From: Motacilla alba alba
Lineage: Eukaryota > Chordata > Aves > Passeriformes > Motacillidae
Direction of reading: 5' to 3'
Length of the DNA: 64,000 nucleotides
Assembly (NCBI RefSeq): GCF_015832195.1
Contig: NC_052026.1
Location: 11,581,619 to 11,645,618 of the forward strand
Numbering within the stretch: the first letter of the stretch is position 1; every line of letters starts with the position of its first letter. Positions 1-11,100 of the stretch are shown piece by piece. The notes beneath the pieces are model-generated. The model worked only from the letters and a program-made list of their open reading frames with translations, made no database searches and was not told where the DNA came from. Position numbers and translations under genes: made by a program.

Positions 1-1800
1 TCATTTCTGCTCATTAACAGTCAGTATATAACTCTTAGCTAATGAACATTCAATTATGTTCTCTGAATACATTGTGGGATAAATTCTCTGTTTGCTCATA
101 TCAGTTCACTTCAATTCAGTTGCTGCTAATTAAAATTCTTTTGCCTCATGCAGTCAAACCTGGGTTTTTTGGAGTCCCTGGAGACTTTTTTAGGAGTTCT
201 GTTTTATCTTTATGTACAGTCAGCTCCCTAATTAATGCTTTAAATAGGGTAAACTTTACTGAGGCTCCTGGGTTCAGTTCAAAGGGAAAAAAAAACCCAA
301 CCAGTAATTTTATATCTCATTCTCACACAAATCACTGGAGTCTCTCTTTTTCTTGTAAATCTACTTTTTTCCTTTTGTTTTCAGGTGAGTTCAATAATCG
401 GGGAAGGTGCCAGTTTGAGAGCACTGGGAACTAGAGATGCCCTATCATCAGTTGAGAGCTTTCCTTACCCAGAGGAACAGAAGAGAAATTCTTGTCAAGT
501 TGTCTAGTTCTGCAGCCAGCTCAGGTGAGGAAGGAGGAATCTCCAAAGGTACATGCCAAATGGACTCCCTGAGATAATACCACCTCCATCTTCACTCAGC
601 ATCAGCAAGAGTCAATGCTATTTTCCCCTGAATTGTTATCAGAGCTGGCTCAGAAATCTATCTGCCTGTCTAGGACCAAAACTCCAACCAAGTCCTGCCT
701 ACTCCACTCCTACTCCACTGAGACTAACGCCACACAAGCTGAGCATCTGCTGAAGTGTCTCCCTTTGCAGAGGTCATAATCAGGTATGACTTGCTAAATG
801 AAGTGATTAGGTTCTTGCCTCTGATTTATTTGCCTTATGTCCATTAAGCATTGCAAAGAGAAGTGAATTCAGCAGAAGCTTCAGGGAACTTTTAGCATAA
901 AGTTTTCCTCTTTGGGGCAGCATGCTAGGACTCCTTTACCTGCACTTCTGGGCTGGCATGGATAACACACTGGGGATAGCAATCTCCCGGTGACAAAAAC
1001 AGCTAGGAAAAACTCTCAAATTGAACAAATCATATGAAAACTTACCAAGCAAACACTGTGAACCTTATGTGTATCAATATAAGGAATATAACAGAAACAC
1101 AGAAAGTCTAACATTTAGGGAAGAAGGGGCAGAGGCAAAGAAACAAATGTCTGTAAGAGAAAACATTTAGAAATACCCAAGAGAAAGATTAGCTCGAGAG
1201 GTGTTTCAATTCTATTTAATATTAAATGAAAACTCCAAGATACATCACTCTCAGCACCTGCCTTAGAAGAAAAGGTGTGTCTGGATTTCCATATACATGC
1301 ATGCTCCCATGTGTGCCTGCCTGGATGGCTGCATGCAAGCAAGTCAGCACTTCAGCCAGTCCCCAAGTACCTGAGCACTGTGAAATGAACAATCCAGAAC
1401 TGCTTTCCTTGCTTGAAGTCTCACTAAACCAGTGAATTCTACTGAGGGACGTGCAGAGCTGGATTCCCAGGAGACTGAAATGGACTGACAGAACCCTAAG
1501 GACTTTCACACCCTGCGTTATCCAGCCTGCCACAGCACCGTTTACATGGCGTGAGACTGTATGGTGCACAGGGAGGGCATAAAGACCTTTGAGTACACAC
1601 AGCTTACCAGGATAACACTGGAAGACTGTCCCAGGTGGAGAAAGACAAACTCCATGTGACTTGTGTCCCACTTTTTGGCTGCCCTGATTGCTGCAGAGAA
1701 CATGCTGTCAGCTGGGCACAGATGGGCACGTAGAAGGAGTTAGCTAGCATTCTTCCAGGAGGGGGGCACAAACTCAACCAGCATTAGGGGGCCATGGCCT

Positions 1801-1900
1801 AGACAGCAAGCAAGCAAGCAAGAGAGAAAGAAAGCCAGCAAGCAAGAAAGGAAAGCAAGCAAGAAAGCGAGCAAGCAAGAAAGCAAGCAAGAAAGAAGTT
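1801..1900. repeat. Purine-rich AAGC/AAAG tetranucleotide repeat
   Basis: About 100 bases of almost pure purine plus C, built from degenerate AAGC, AAGA and AAAG units, for example 'agcaagcaagcaag' followed by 'gagagaaagaaag'. One strand is nearly all purine, which permits triplex-type structure. On the minus strand it reads as a leucine/serine/cysteine-rich open frame that is clearly an artefact of the repeat. Confidence 0.85.
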
Positions 1901-3250
1901 GTTGAATTGAGAACAGAATCACATGGCCGTCTACTGCTGTCCTCACACACATTCTCACAAGTAGTTCACATTTAGTACCACAGAAAGAAACTGGAAAATC
2001 AGAACGGCACTTTGCATGAGGAAGTTTTTTAGCTAGTCCTTGAGAGGAGTTGTTTTTCTCACAAGCAGTGAACAGATGCTCCCCAGCTGCTGTGTGCAGC
2101 AGTGTTACACAGCCGGACCAGGAGATGGCAGATTTTTGTCAGACAACAGCAGGGAGCAGGTCAAACGCGAGCAGGTTTTCAACTTCTGTATCAAAAATGT
2201 CTTTGTACACACGTTTTTATAAACGTAAAACAACAGCTCTGATCAAAAGAATTAAACAGACAAATGTTAAAAAGGGAAGCTCCTTTTAGCCTCTGGTTCA
2301 GATTAGGAATTACTGACAGAAGAGTTAAAAAAAATGTTTGCAAATATTTCATATTCTGCAGTATATGCTTTTGCCTATCACACATTTCATGATAAGAAAA
2401 TAAGTTAGAGTATATTTTTACCAAAAAGAGGAAGAGAGCAAACTGTCCCAAAGCAGCTACAATAAGGCAGATATCTTAGTCCATTTTAGACTGTATATGT
2501 ACAATTTATATTAAACACTATAAAGCTGCATACACTTAAAAAAAAGACCAAACAACTGTGTCTGTTTATAAGAGAGGAAAACACCTGTCTTAAACTAGGG
2601 AAACGTGTACTGGGTTTTCATGTATCCTAATAGGATTCATTTGGACTGTATACAGAAGCTACACCTGCTCCAAGTGTAGCCACTTTTCTACAGTTTCTAG
2701 ACAGAATCAAGGTACAAGGTAAATTTCTTGGGAAAAACATAAGCTGTCCTGATCTGTGATCTGCAGAGCTAAAGCTCCAGTTTCGACCAAGAAAAATAAT
2801 GATAGCAAGCTAATGCAACTTCTTCTATTGATGTCCATCTTTGGCACCCTACAAAGCTTTTGGTGAAAAATTCCAGATAGCAGCTTTGGTAGTGCTTTAT
2901 GTCAGCAGTCCAATTGATCAAGATTCAATTTAACATAGATTCATAGACAAAAAAGGAATTATTATTCAAAAGAGATGCTGACCCTAGTTTAGCCAAAGAA
3001 TCAAATATGATCACACTGTCTCGTGTGTTCTGAACATTAAAGGGTTTTTTGCACTATGCTTGTATTTTGGTACTTGTGATGTTAAGCCTTTCAAATGGTG
3101 CTATAGCTAATCAGCCTTAGAAGAGTAGAAATTTTATAATCAATATTACTGTTTTTCATAAATGTACAAGCTACCAGAAGCACTAATCTAGACACGAAAA
3201 GCATTATGTCTGTAAGGCCACAGTGTGAGTCACAGGATCAGGCTAGTGGC

Positions 3251-3264
3251 AAAAAAAAAAAAAA
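3251..3264. repeat. Poly-A run
   Basis: Fourteen consecutive A residues followed by AT-rich sequence (gttaaaaaaataaaag). It may be a retroposon tail, but no clear element body ends here. Confidence 0.6.
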
Positions 3265-3389
3265 GTTAAAAAAATAAAAGCAGACACTATTATATAGTGA
3301 TACAATAATATAATTTGTCAGACACAAATTAATCCTGCCCACCCAGTTGCACTGGTCAGGCCTCCTAGCAGTAGTACTTCCTGTTTGGG

Positions 3390-3720
3390 TACCTCAAGAA
3401 AGATGTGGATTCATTGGAGAAAAGCCAGAGGAATGCTTTAAGAATGCTCAGATATGTAGAAACTATCACCTGGGAGGGAAAAATCTGAAAACATTAGTCT
3501 GGTGAAAGCATAAGAGAATCATAACACAACACAAGTGTACAAAAACTAGCTGCAGAGAGGAAAGGGACCAGTTCTTGTATCCATCTGAGGGTAGATATCT
3601 TCTGCAATGAGAGAGATTCTTCTCAGATACAGAAAAAAATCATTTCAAGACATTACCAGAAAAGTGCTGGAATGGATCCGCTAGGGAAGTCACAGGCTTT
3701 TAAAAAGATCTTATAAAATC
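3390..3720 (+). mobile_element. Ancient CR1-like LINE 3' fragment
   Basis: The order of short matches follows the 3' part of amniote CR1 elements as I know them: a 'ggagaaaagccagagg' segment, then 'acctgggagggaaaaatctga' (slightly diverged from the usual gag-gaaaga-ctga block) and 'agtctggtgaaagc', then 'gctggaatggatccgctaggg', resembling the 'ctggaacaggctgcctaggg' block near the CR1 3' end. The copy is heavily diverged and has no coding capacity. The call rests on by-eye similarity only. Confidence 0.45.
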
Positions 3721-4742
3721 ATCTGCCAAGAGTGATGGAGGGAGAATTGATCTTTCTCCTCCAGAGTTCCCCCCAGCCTTACTTTCTGTGACAATTGTGC
3801 TGATCCAGTTCATTCACAGCTCTCAGCTTTTTCAGAAGACAATGCTGGTTTCAAGGACTGGCAACCACAGGGAAAGCCTGGAAACCAGCCAAGGGAAATC
3901 CTACACTCATCAAGCTTCCATTATAGGCAGGCTTTAGTTAACCCAAATATATCATTATGACTACTCCTTAAGCACCTGCAGTTGCAAAACACAAATAATT
4001 ATTGTATAATAATAAAGTTTTGTGAATGCTGATGGTATCTTTGTGGAAGCAGAGACGTCAAAGTGGGAACTGAACCACGAGATGTTTATAATTAGCTTCA
4101 TTATAGTAACACGAACAGTCTGGCAACATACAGACAACTGTTGTGCCAGAAGTACCAATATTTTCATGTGAAGGAGAAATTGGAAAAGCACCATAGCAAA
4201 GCGAAGTGTTTGAAGCAATGTCACGCAAGAGGCCAGCGGCCTGAGCCCAGGGTGTACTGCACAGACTGGCGGCTCAGCCCCACCACTGGAGCGGATTCCG
4301 GGGAGAACCAAAAAAGCCTGCTTCCTAAATGTGGTCACCGTGGAACTTCCTCTGGGGTGAAACCAGCAGCAGCAGCCAGGCACGCCGGCAGAAGGTGCCG
4401 GGGGACGGTGTTGTACCGCACCGCCGGCCCGGCACAGCCGCTCCTGGGCACCCCTCAGGGCACACCTGCGGGAGGGGATCGCACAGGCATCCGGCACGCA
4501 GAGAAAGGCTGCAGCGGATCTGCAGACCTCACGTGCTCAAGAACCAGAATCTCTGAACCAGCCTTAGCAGCGGTGAAAATGCACCACTGCCCCAGAAACA
4601 ACCTCTGCCGTGCGCCACGACCGCGCCGACTCCTCTCCTCTCCCAGCTAACGGCCCGCGTTGCTCCCAGTGCTTACGAACATCGCCCTGCGATCGCGCCC
4701 TGCCAACGCGGCTCCGCTGCGGAGCCTGCAGCGCGCACAGCG

Positions 4743-4779
4743 CAGGGCAGGGCAGGACAGGGCAGGGCAGGGCAGGGCT
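4743..4779 (+). repeat. GGGCA minisatellite with G-quadruplex motif
   Basis: Tandem GGGCA units interrupted once by GGACA. The run contains four GGG tracts separated by two bases (GGGCAGGGCAGGGCAGGG), which satisfies the standard G3N1-7 quadruplex rule on the coding strand. It lies about 205 bases upstream of the LPCAT2 start codon and so probably in the promoter or 5'UTR. A looser repeat of the neighbouring segment 'gctgcgggcacaaggacccc' recurs around 4820 with one mismatch. Confidence 0.8.
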
Positions 4780-4983
4780 GCGGGCACAAGGACCCCGGCG
4801 CGGGGCAGGGCACAGCCGGGGCTGCGGGCACACGGACCCCAGCACTGCCACCGCCCGCCTCAACCGCGGGCCTACGCGGGCCGGCCGCCCTCACCTGCCC
4901 GAGGCGGGGCTCCCGCGGTGGGCAGGGCCGGCCGGAGCCGCTGGCCCCGGGCCCCGCCGCCGGCTCATGCGCAGCCGCCGGGG

Positions 4984-5103
4984 ATGGCGGCGGCGATGGC
5001 GCCGCGGGTGTTGCCGCTGCCCAGGCAGCACTCCTTCAACCCGCCCACCGTCCTCAACCCCTTCGTGCACCCGGGCCGCCTCAGCGCCGGCGACAAGCTG
5101 CGG
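4984..5103 (+). CDS. LPCAT2: LPCAT2 coding exon 1 (residues 1-40)
   Basis: Encodes the cytosolic N terminus and ends in phase 0 at cgg|gtaagg. It starts MAAAMAPRV and contains LPRQHSFNPP. This aligns with the human PRQASFFPP segment carrying the Ser34 kinase site, so Ser17 is the equivalent. The N terminus is about 17 residues shorter than human. No in-frame ATG exists upstream before the frame leaves the GC-rich island. Confidence 0.9.
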
Positions 5104-8100
5104 GTAAGGCTGGGGGGCGGGCGGGAGAGGCCGCCGGGGCCGGGCCGCGCTGCCCCGGTCTGGGATGCGCACGGGAGCGCGGCGGCGGGCGGGCACGGCA
5201 CCCCCGGGCACGGCTCAGCCCGGGCGCGGCTCTGAACCAGCGCTCCGTGCCGCGCCCCGGGCCTCCGCGGGGCTGTCAGAGGGGAGGGCTGGGAGCACCG
5301 GTCGCTTTCGAGCCCCCTTGCCAGGGCAGAGCGCTGTGTGAGCGATCGAGGTTTGAAAGTGCCGCCGGCAGCCGGGGCTGCGGGGCCCAGCCTGCCCGGC
5401 ACCGCCCGTGCCCAGCGCCGTGCCCGCAGGGGAGCGGAGCAGCCCCGGCTCTGGTTCGCATCTACGGCTCCCGGCTTTGCCGGGAACAGGCTGCTAGTGA
5501 CAACATTTCCTTCCCTGTGCGGCACAGTTTGCTTCCTGATCTAGCCTAGAGAGCAGATACACGGGGAAGTTATGTAAACGGTCAAAGACGCAAAGGGTGA
5601 TCAGCATAAAAAAAGTCACTGTTTTTGGAATTAAGTTCTTCAGCCTTTCAGAGTCCTCAAGCTGCATGCTTGCTCAATGCATACACAGAGGCTTGCTGGC
5701 TTCAAACTTAAAACTTTAAACACAAGATTCAAAACAAGCTTTCGGAAATATTTGTGCAATCATTGCTGATAACACATCACGCCTAGAGAAAACAGTCCTT
5801 TTATCCCCTGTGTTTTATTAGCATCCTGGAACACATTTCAAGTGCATCTGGATCAGTAGCTTTAGGCATGAACCCTGAAGAAACCAGTTTCTTAATGAGA
5901 TTCCAGAAATGGACAGCTTTCTGTGCTGCCTGTCCTTTCTGGAGGGTGCACAGACTACATTCAAAAGCTTGCATTTTTAAGTTACTCCATAAACCACCTG
6001 GAAGGCAAAGCATGCATCTGGGTTAGAACCTGGTGCTAGTGAGCTGAGGAGCACAATAGTCACAGAATTGTAAAGCAGAAAAACACACAAGAGAGAACCT
6101 TTTTTGTATTGTGGTTTGCTCCCTTCTGTTCTTTGCCCCCTATGGTGATAAGGACTGGGATACTTCCTACTGATTGCTTTGTCCTGTGAACTTCTGCTCC
6201 TCTCTTGTTCAGCACTGCCAGTCAGACCTGCTGGGAGTCAAGGCCTTACCAGACAGTGTTACTATAAACTTCAGAAAAGGGAAGTCTCCCTTCCTGTTCA
6301 CATGAAGTGTAGTGTTTCTCCATTCTTGCATGTTAAGGATAGTCTTGTTATGTCTCCCCATTCTGTACTACTCCTTTAACATACACCAGTACAAACATAC
6401 AATTTCAAAACCCTCTTTGGGAGTCCACATCAGGATTTCCATATGTTGGTGACCTTGCATGTTAAGGCTACTGTGTGCCTCATGAATGGAGCTTGAAATG
6501 AGACAGGGTAGCTGTTTGCATTTCATTCGGCTTCAAATATAAAAACAACCAGCCTGAAAAGTGAGTGAGAAGATTTTACAATTTCTTGCCAGTCCTTGTT
6601 ACTAGTTTACAAGCCACCCTTTATTTGTCATTCTTTAGAATGTGCAAAGCAAGGATCAGTTGGGCTGTGCTAAACATCTTCATGTGCCAAACAATTTTAA
6701 AACAGTTGTCAAATACTTATGGTTTCCATCCTCTGACTGAAGTTGGCTGCAATTCATTGTTGAGATTTTTCTTGGGTTTTACTTCTTTTGCTCCTGATTG
6801 CTCACTTGTTGTCCTAACTTCTGAACTGCAAATCTAAAGCAGAGATTCTAGTTAAGTCATTACTGGATTCCACTTTATTCAGAAGAGATGCTCAGTGGAC
6901 TTCTGCAGTGGTGAACTATGTACTACCACAACCAGCATGCTAAAAGCAGTATTTTTGGAAGCAAGCAGCTGGACTGCCTGGCAGAGCTGTGACATCCTCT
7001 GGATGCTCATGGAACACTGTCTTGCCCTGTGTGTACTGCTGGGGAGCAGTCCATCTGATCACAGCTTCAGATGTCAAAGTATTTCAGTGGGAGCTGGGCT
7101 TCACTCTGGTCCCAGCCTGCTCTGCTGCTGCTTCTGAGGTAACTTGACAGCAGCTACAGTTGAACAAAATTTCATATGGAATTCTGTGGCTTTCTCATAG
7201 GCCTGCTTTTTCCACTTTTAAGGGTCTTACCATCAGTGGAGGTATAATCCCATGTATTGATCAAAGATCAGTCAGCTATGGGAGCGGGACCTGGCCTGCC
7301 AGGACTGCTGCAGTGACAGGATGTGCAGTTATGGCAGACACAGTAAACAGAAAGTACATGGGTGATTCAGTATGTGGGAAAAGGTTCTTTGCATGACTCA
7401 GAATAATTCTATCTTGGTGATTACCGCACAGAAGCTGGAGTGGCTCTGATCCTACTGAGTAGTAACTACACTTTTATTTTTCTCTGTATGCTTTTCTCCT
7501 ATGCTTTCCCTTTTCTAGTCCTTGACCTTCCTCTTTTCTGTCCTTTTCTTACCCTGCTCTGCAGCTGATGGAGCAGAAACCAACTCTGCCTCATTACACA
7601 GTGACCTAGAAAGCCAATAGCTTGCATCAGCAAATCAGTACCACCTGTGCATCTGCCTAAAATAGATTAATGAATTTATTAAAGTTATGAAGAAGTGATT
7701 GTTTTGCTTTTGCTATTGCATCCTTTATCTTTCATTTTAGGTCAGTACATATATATTCTCTTCTTCATTAAAAAAAACCATTCTTTTAAGTCAAACCACA
7801 CTGATTTATGCTTATGCTGCCCATTTTGGATAACTGAATGCAGCTGAAATGTTGAACTGGACTATAGATCATTGTAAAAGAGGATGCATATGGAGAAAAA
7901 AACACCACAAATCTAATTTTGGGAGACAAGCAAGGAGTCTTTGTTGGTTTCTCTTCCTAGCTGACTATTTCAAATTTGCCACAGCTGGCACCAGAGTGAG
8001 TGGGAGGAATAGATCTCCAGGGTCAAACCTGTCATGCTCATTTCTGTGATCCAGAGCAGTCCTGTTGTCCGTAAAACTATGGTTAAAATTCCATAGCTAG

Positions 8101-11100
8101 TTACACAGAAATATTAAATAAAAGAAAGAAATAATCAGACCTAAATGTTCAGATCTCTCCTGGATACATACTGTATGGCAGTGTTTGCAGAACATAAACA
8201 TCAACACAGTGTACCTGCTTATCTGATCATCTTCATTTACTCTGTGTATCCACTGTCATGTTTGGTCTGTTGCCACTGTGCCTGTGGTAACACAGAAGCG
8301 AGTCCCGGAGCCCCAAATTCATCTTAATCCTCATCAGTGTCAGAGGGTTTTGAGCCAGATGGCAGAGCCTCTCCTGAATATTGACAAGGGGAGAGTAAGA
8401 GGACATTACATGAAGATGGAAGGGATTTGGTGGGAGGGAAAGGATTGTGTTGGTAGAAGGAAAATTAGAAGCAACTGACTGTATCAAAAAATTGGATAAA
8501 GTATACAGGTGCTTATTTTCAAATATACTACACTCGTTCCATTTTAAAGAAAGGAGGTAAATTAAAATCCACTGTGATGTTAATAATCACAGCTCTAGGA
8601 GATTGCAAACTATTTTGTAAAGCTGACTTACAAAAAGCCTTGCTTTTTCTGTACAGTAAGAGGCCATTGTTAAAGAGCTGATTAGAAAGGTTGATTTTCA
8701 GAGAGGAACGCTGTTGTTCCATTGTAGATTTTCTTAAAAACCAGTAAAGCATAAAATGTAGCAAACTCACAAGAATAAGTTAAACTCTCCTAATTCTCCT
8801 TCAGTAACTTCTTCCATACACTTGAACTGGTGGAGCTGTCAGTCTGTGACACACTCTCAGATAAGTTTTGGGGGACTTGAAGGAACAGCCCAAATAAATT
8901 TTTAAAAATCACTATCACAGTTCTTTTAGGTTGTGTTTTGTTTTGTGCATAGGTTTGCACACAAACTGATCCTCATCAGTGAGTGACAGCAGAGCTGGAT
9001 TAGTGCCAGAGGGAGTTGAATCCTTTACTGTTTCCCAGGAGTGCTGGTCTCTGACCTGCTCACACAGCTCACCTGCCTCCCAGCCCCAGCCTTGCTCAAT
9101 CTGCACAGTGCTTGTTGCACCATAAAGCCAACCTTCAGGATACAGTTTCTAACTAATGTGCTGGGGTAAAACAATTAAGAATTTCTTCCTGCCCTGCTCT
9201 ATATCAGAGCTGCCTGTGGTACAACATGGTGCCAAAACACCTGTTTCTTGGAGTTATGCATGAAAATAGGCAAGCTAAAGATTCCTTTGGGAGGGCTAGG
9301 GATGATGTTTGAGGATTATTTGCAATCAGGGCATCTGAAACCTTGGTTTCGTTGAAGTCCCAGCTGGGGGAAATGACGTTGTGTTGTGTGTGCACAGCTC
9401 CCTGGAGCAGTAGTGAGGACCACTTGCAGCAATATTGTGACTCAACACAAGATTTGTCATTTGAAAGGGCAAGACTGCAATTAGTCATCTTAAGGATCCC
9501 ACTTGACTTCTAGATAGGCAGCTAGAGATAGGAAGCTCTGGAGTGGAGATATGTGTCAGCTGGGCAAACTCATCTGAGCTGGTTGTGTGCTGCAGATCAG
9601 GACCAAATATAAACTGGAGCCAGCAAACTTAGTTTACCCTCTGTGTCTAGCTACATCCAAGCCAAAAACATAAATACTCAGATACTCCAGTTCTTCCTGA
9701 AATGGGAACTCAGAAGTGACAAAGAAAATACCGTTAATTACTTCCCATAAAAGCACTGGAATCAATAAAGCTTTCCTTACTAAATCACAAAGCAATAATG
9801 GTAGTACTTTAAAATCATTGTAAAGTAGCTGCACAGATAGCAGAGTCATTTCTGTTGATACCATTTTCTTAAGATTTTCACCTCTTTTTTTCCAGACTGT
9901 TCTCCAGGGGATTATTTTGCTTCCCCTCCGTGTCATATGCATCGCATGCATTTTACTGCTAGCTTGGCTGTCTGCAGCAATTGCAACTTTCTGTCAGCCT
10001 GGAAGAGGATTTCTGCCACTGGAAGGATGGAGAAGGTGAAAAACTGACTAATATTTGTGAAAACTAAGCTTTTTTTTTTTCCTAATAACACAAAGCCAGG
10101 GTCAAAAGTTTTTTTTTTCTTTCACTCCTCCTTTTGATTAAAGAGGATTCCTCAGTTTTACCTATTTATGTGAAGCAAATTTTTAATAAGTGTATTTTAC
10201 AAGAATAGTGGACCTTTTTAAATAGGTAGATTTTCAGTTGTCTTTAGGCTAAAAAAAAAGTATAAAAACATTTATAGACTATATGTAAGCCAGGACTTAC
10301 TTCAGTAATAATCCTTACGGGAATATTTGAGAAAATAAATTCATTAAGCAAGTATTTTGTAATGTGACATAGGCTGAGCTCCTGTGTAGCCTTTGTCATT
10401 TCTGCTATGCTATGATTCTATGACAAAATTAGCTCTGACAGCTCCTCTCAGCTACATTGCCCTTGAAGTGGTATTTCACAGCTGCTTCTGTGGGTTCTGG
10501 GTTTCAGTCACTCACTTCTGACCTCAAAGTGCTGAAGTTCCCTTCCAGCCACGATGCAGTGCAGCTGCAGGAGGAGGAGGAGACACAGGAGGTGAATTCT
10601 AGCAAGACCAGAAGGTTAGAGAAAGTCCCATGAAAGGAATATGTCCTCTCCTGTGGGAATATGTTTCAGTAAGGAAACATTGTCATTTAATCTTATTTAA
10701 AACTGACTGTAAAAAACAGTATCAGTTACATCAATTCTTACAGAAAGGACACTAAATCTGCTAATTACTCCCTTCATAATAGTGTTATGGTGCTATGCCA
10801 TGAAAAATAGTGTACCTGGGAAGAGGCTGTACACTGCCTTATCTTCCATCAGGAAAAGATGATGTGCCCTTCCCTCCTTCCCTTTAGCCCTACATTCTGC
10901 TGGTGAGTAGCATTGCCACCCTGTGTGGGGCCCCATTGCCAGTTAGAACTAGGAAATCTGTTAGGGGCTTTTCTTTTGAAGTATAAAATAAAAACTGACT
11001 GTAAGCTGGACAACATTTTTGTGTTTCTTTTTGCAAGGAGGATGATCCAGACAACCCTCTCCAGCCTGACTCGTACGGCGTACTTTGTGATGGGATTCCA

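Larger units (their letters stand above)
1..4370. other. 5' flank of LPCAT2, no recognised gene
   Basis: Moderately AT-rich non-coding DNA. The short open frames here have ordinary base composition and show no family motif I recognise. In mammals MMP2 lies upstream of LPCAT2 on the same strand. I looked for its C-terminal hemopexin-like coding sequence and did not find it, so that gene, if conserved here, ends before this window. The stretch holds a purine-rich AAGC/GAAA repeat (about 1801-1900), a poly-A run (3251-3264) and an old CR1-like fragment (about 3390-3720), listed separately. Confidence 0.6.
4380..5500 (+). promoter_or_regulatory. CpG-island promoter of LPCAT2
   Basis: CpG dinucleotides become abundant from about 4.38 kb and stay so through the first coding exon to about 5.48 kb, against a CpG-poor background on either side. 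This is the usual architecture of a vertebrate broad promoter. No TATA box is obvious ahead of the start codon, so the transcription start cannot be placed from sequence alone. An out-of-frame upstream ATG at 4967 overlaps the main start. A G-rich minisatellite with quadruplex potential lies inside the island at 4743-4779. Confidence 0.8.

Noticed and set aside
1740..1958. Leucine/serine-rich minus-strand frame
   Set aside because: Produced by the AAGC/AAAG repeat; no biological protein.
1..4370. 3' exon of MMP2, expected upstream by synteny
   Set aside because: No hemopexin-like coding sequence was seen on the plus strand here. It would lie further upstream.
3961..4863. Open frames of 99-178 codons on both strands near the LPCAT2 promoter
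   Set aside because: Low-complexity Cys/Arg/Pro/Gly composition caused by the CpG island. No family motif.
10405..10421. 'ctatgctatgattctatgac' resembling a CR1 3' terminal repeat
   Set aside because: The sequence before it has no recognisable CR1 body, so the match is too short to call.
11038..11041. Alternative exon 3 acceptor at 11040/11041 for LPCAT2
   Set aside because: It would delete one arginine relative to the human junction and is not the first AG after the pyrimidine tract. A NAGNAG-like minor isoform remains possible but unsupported.
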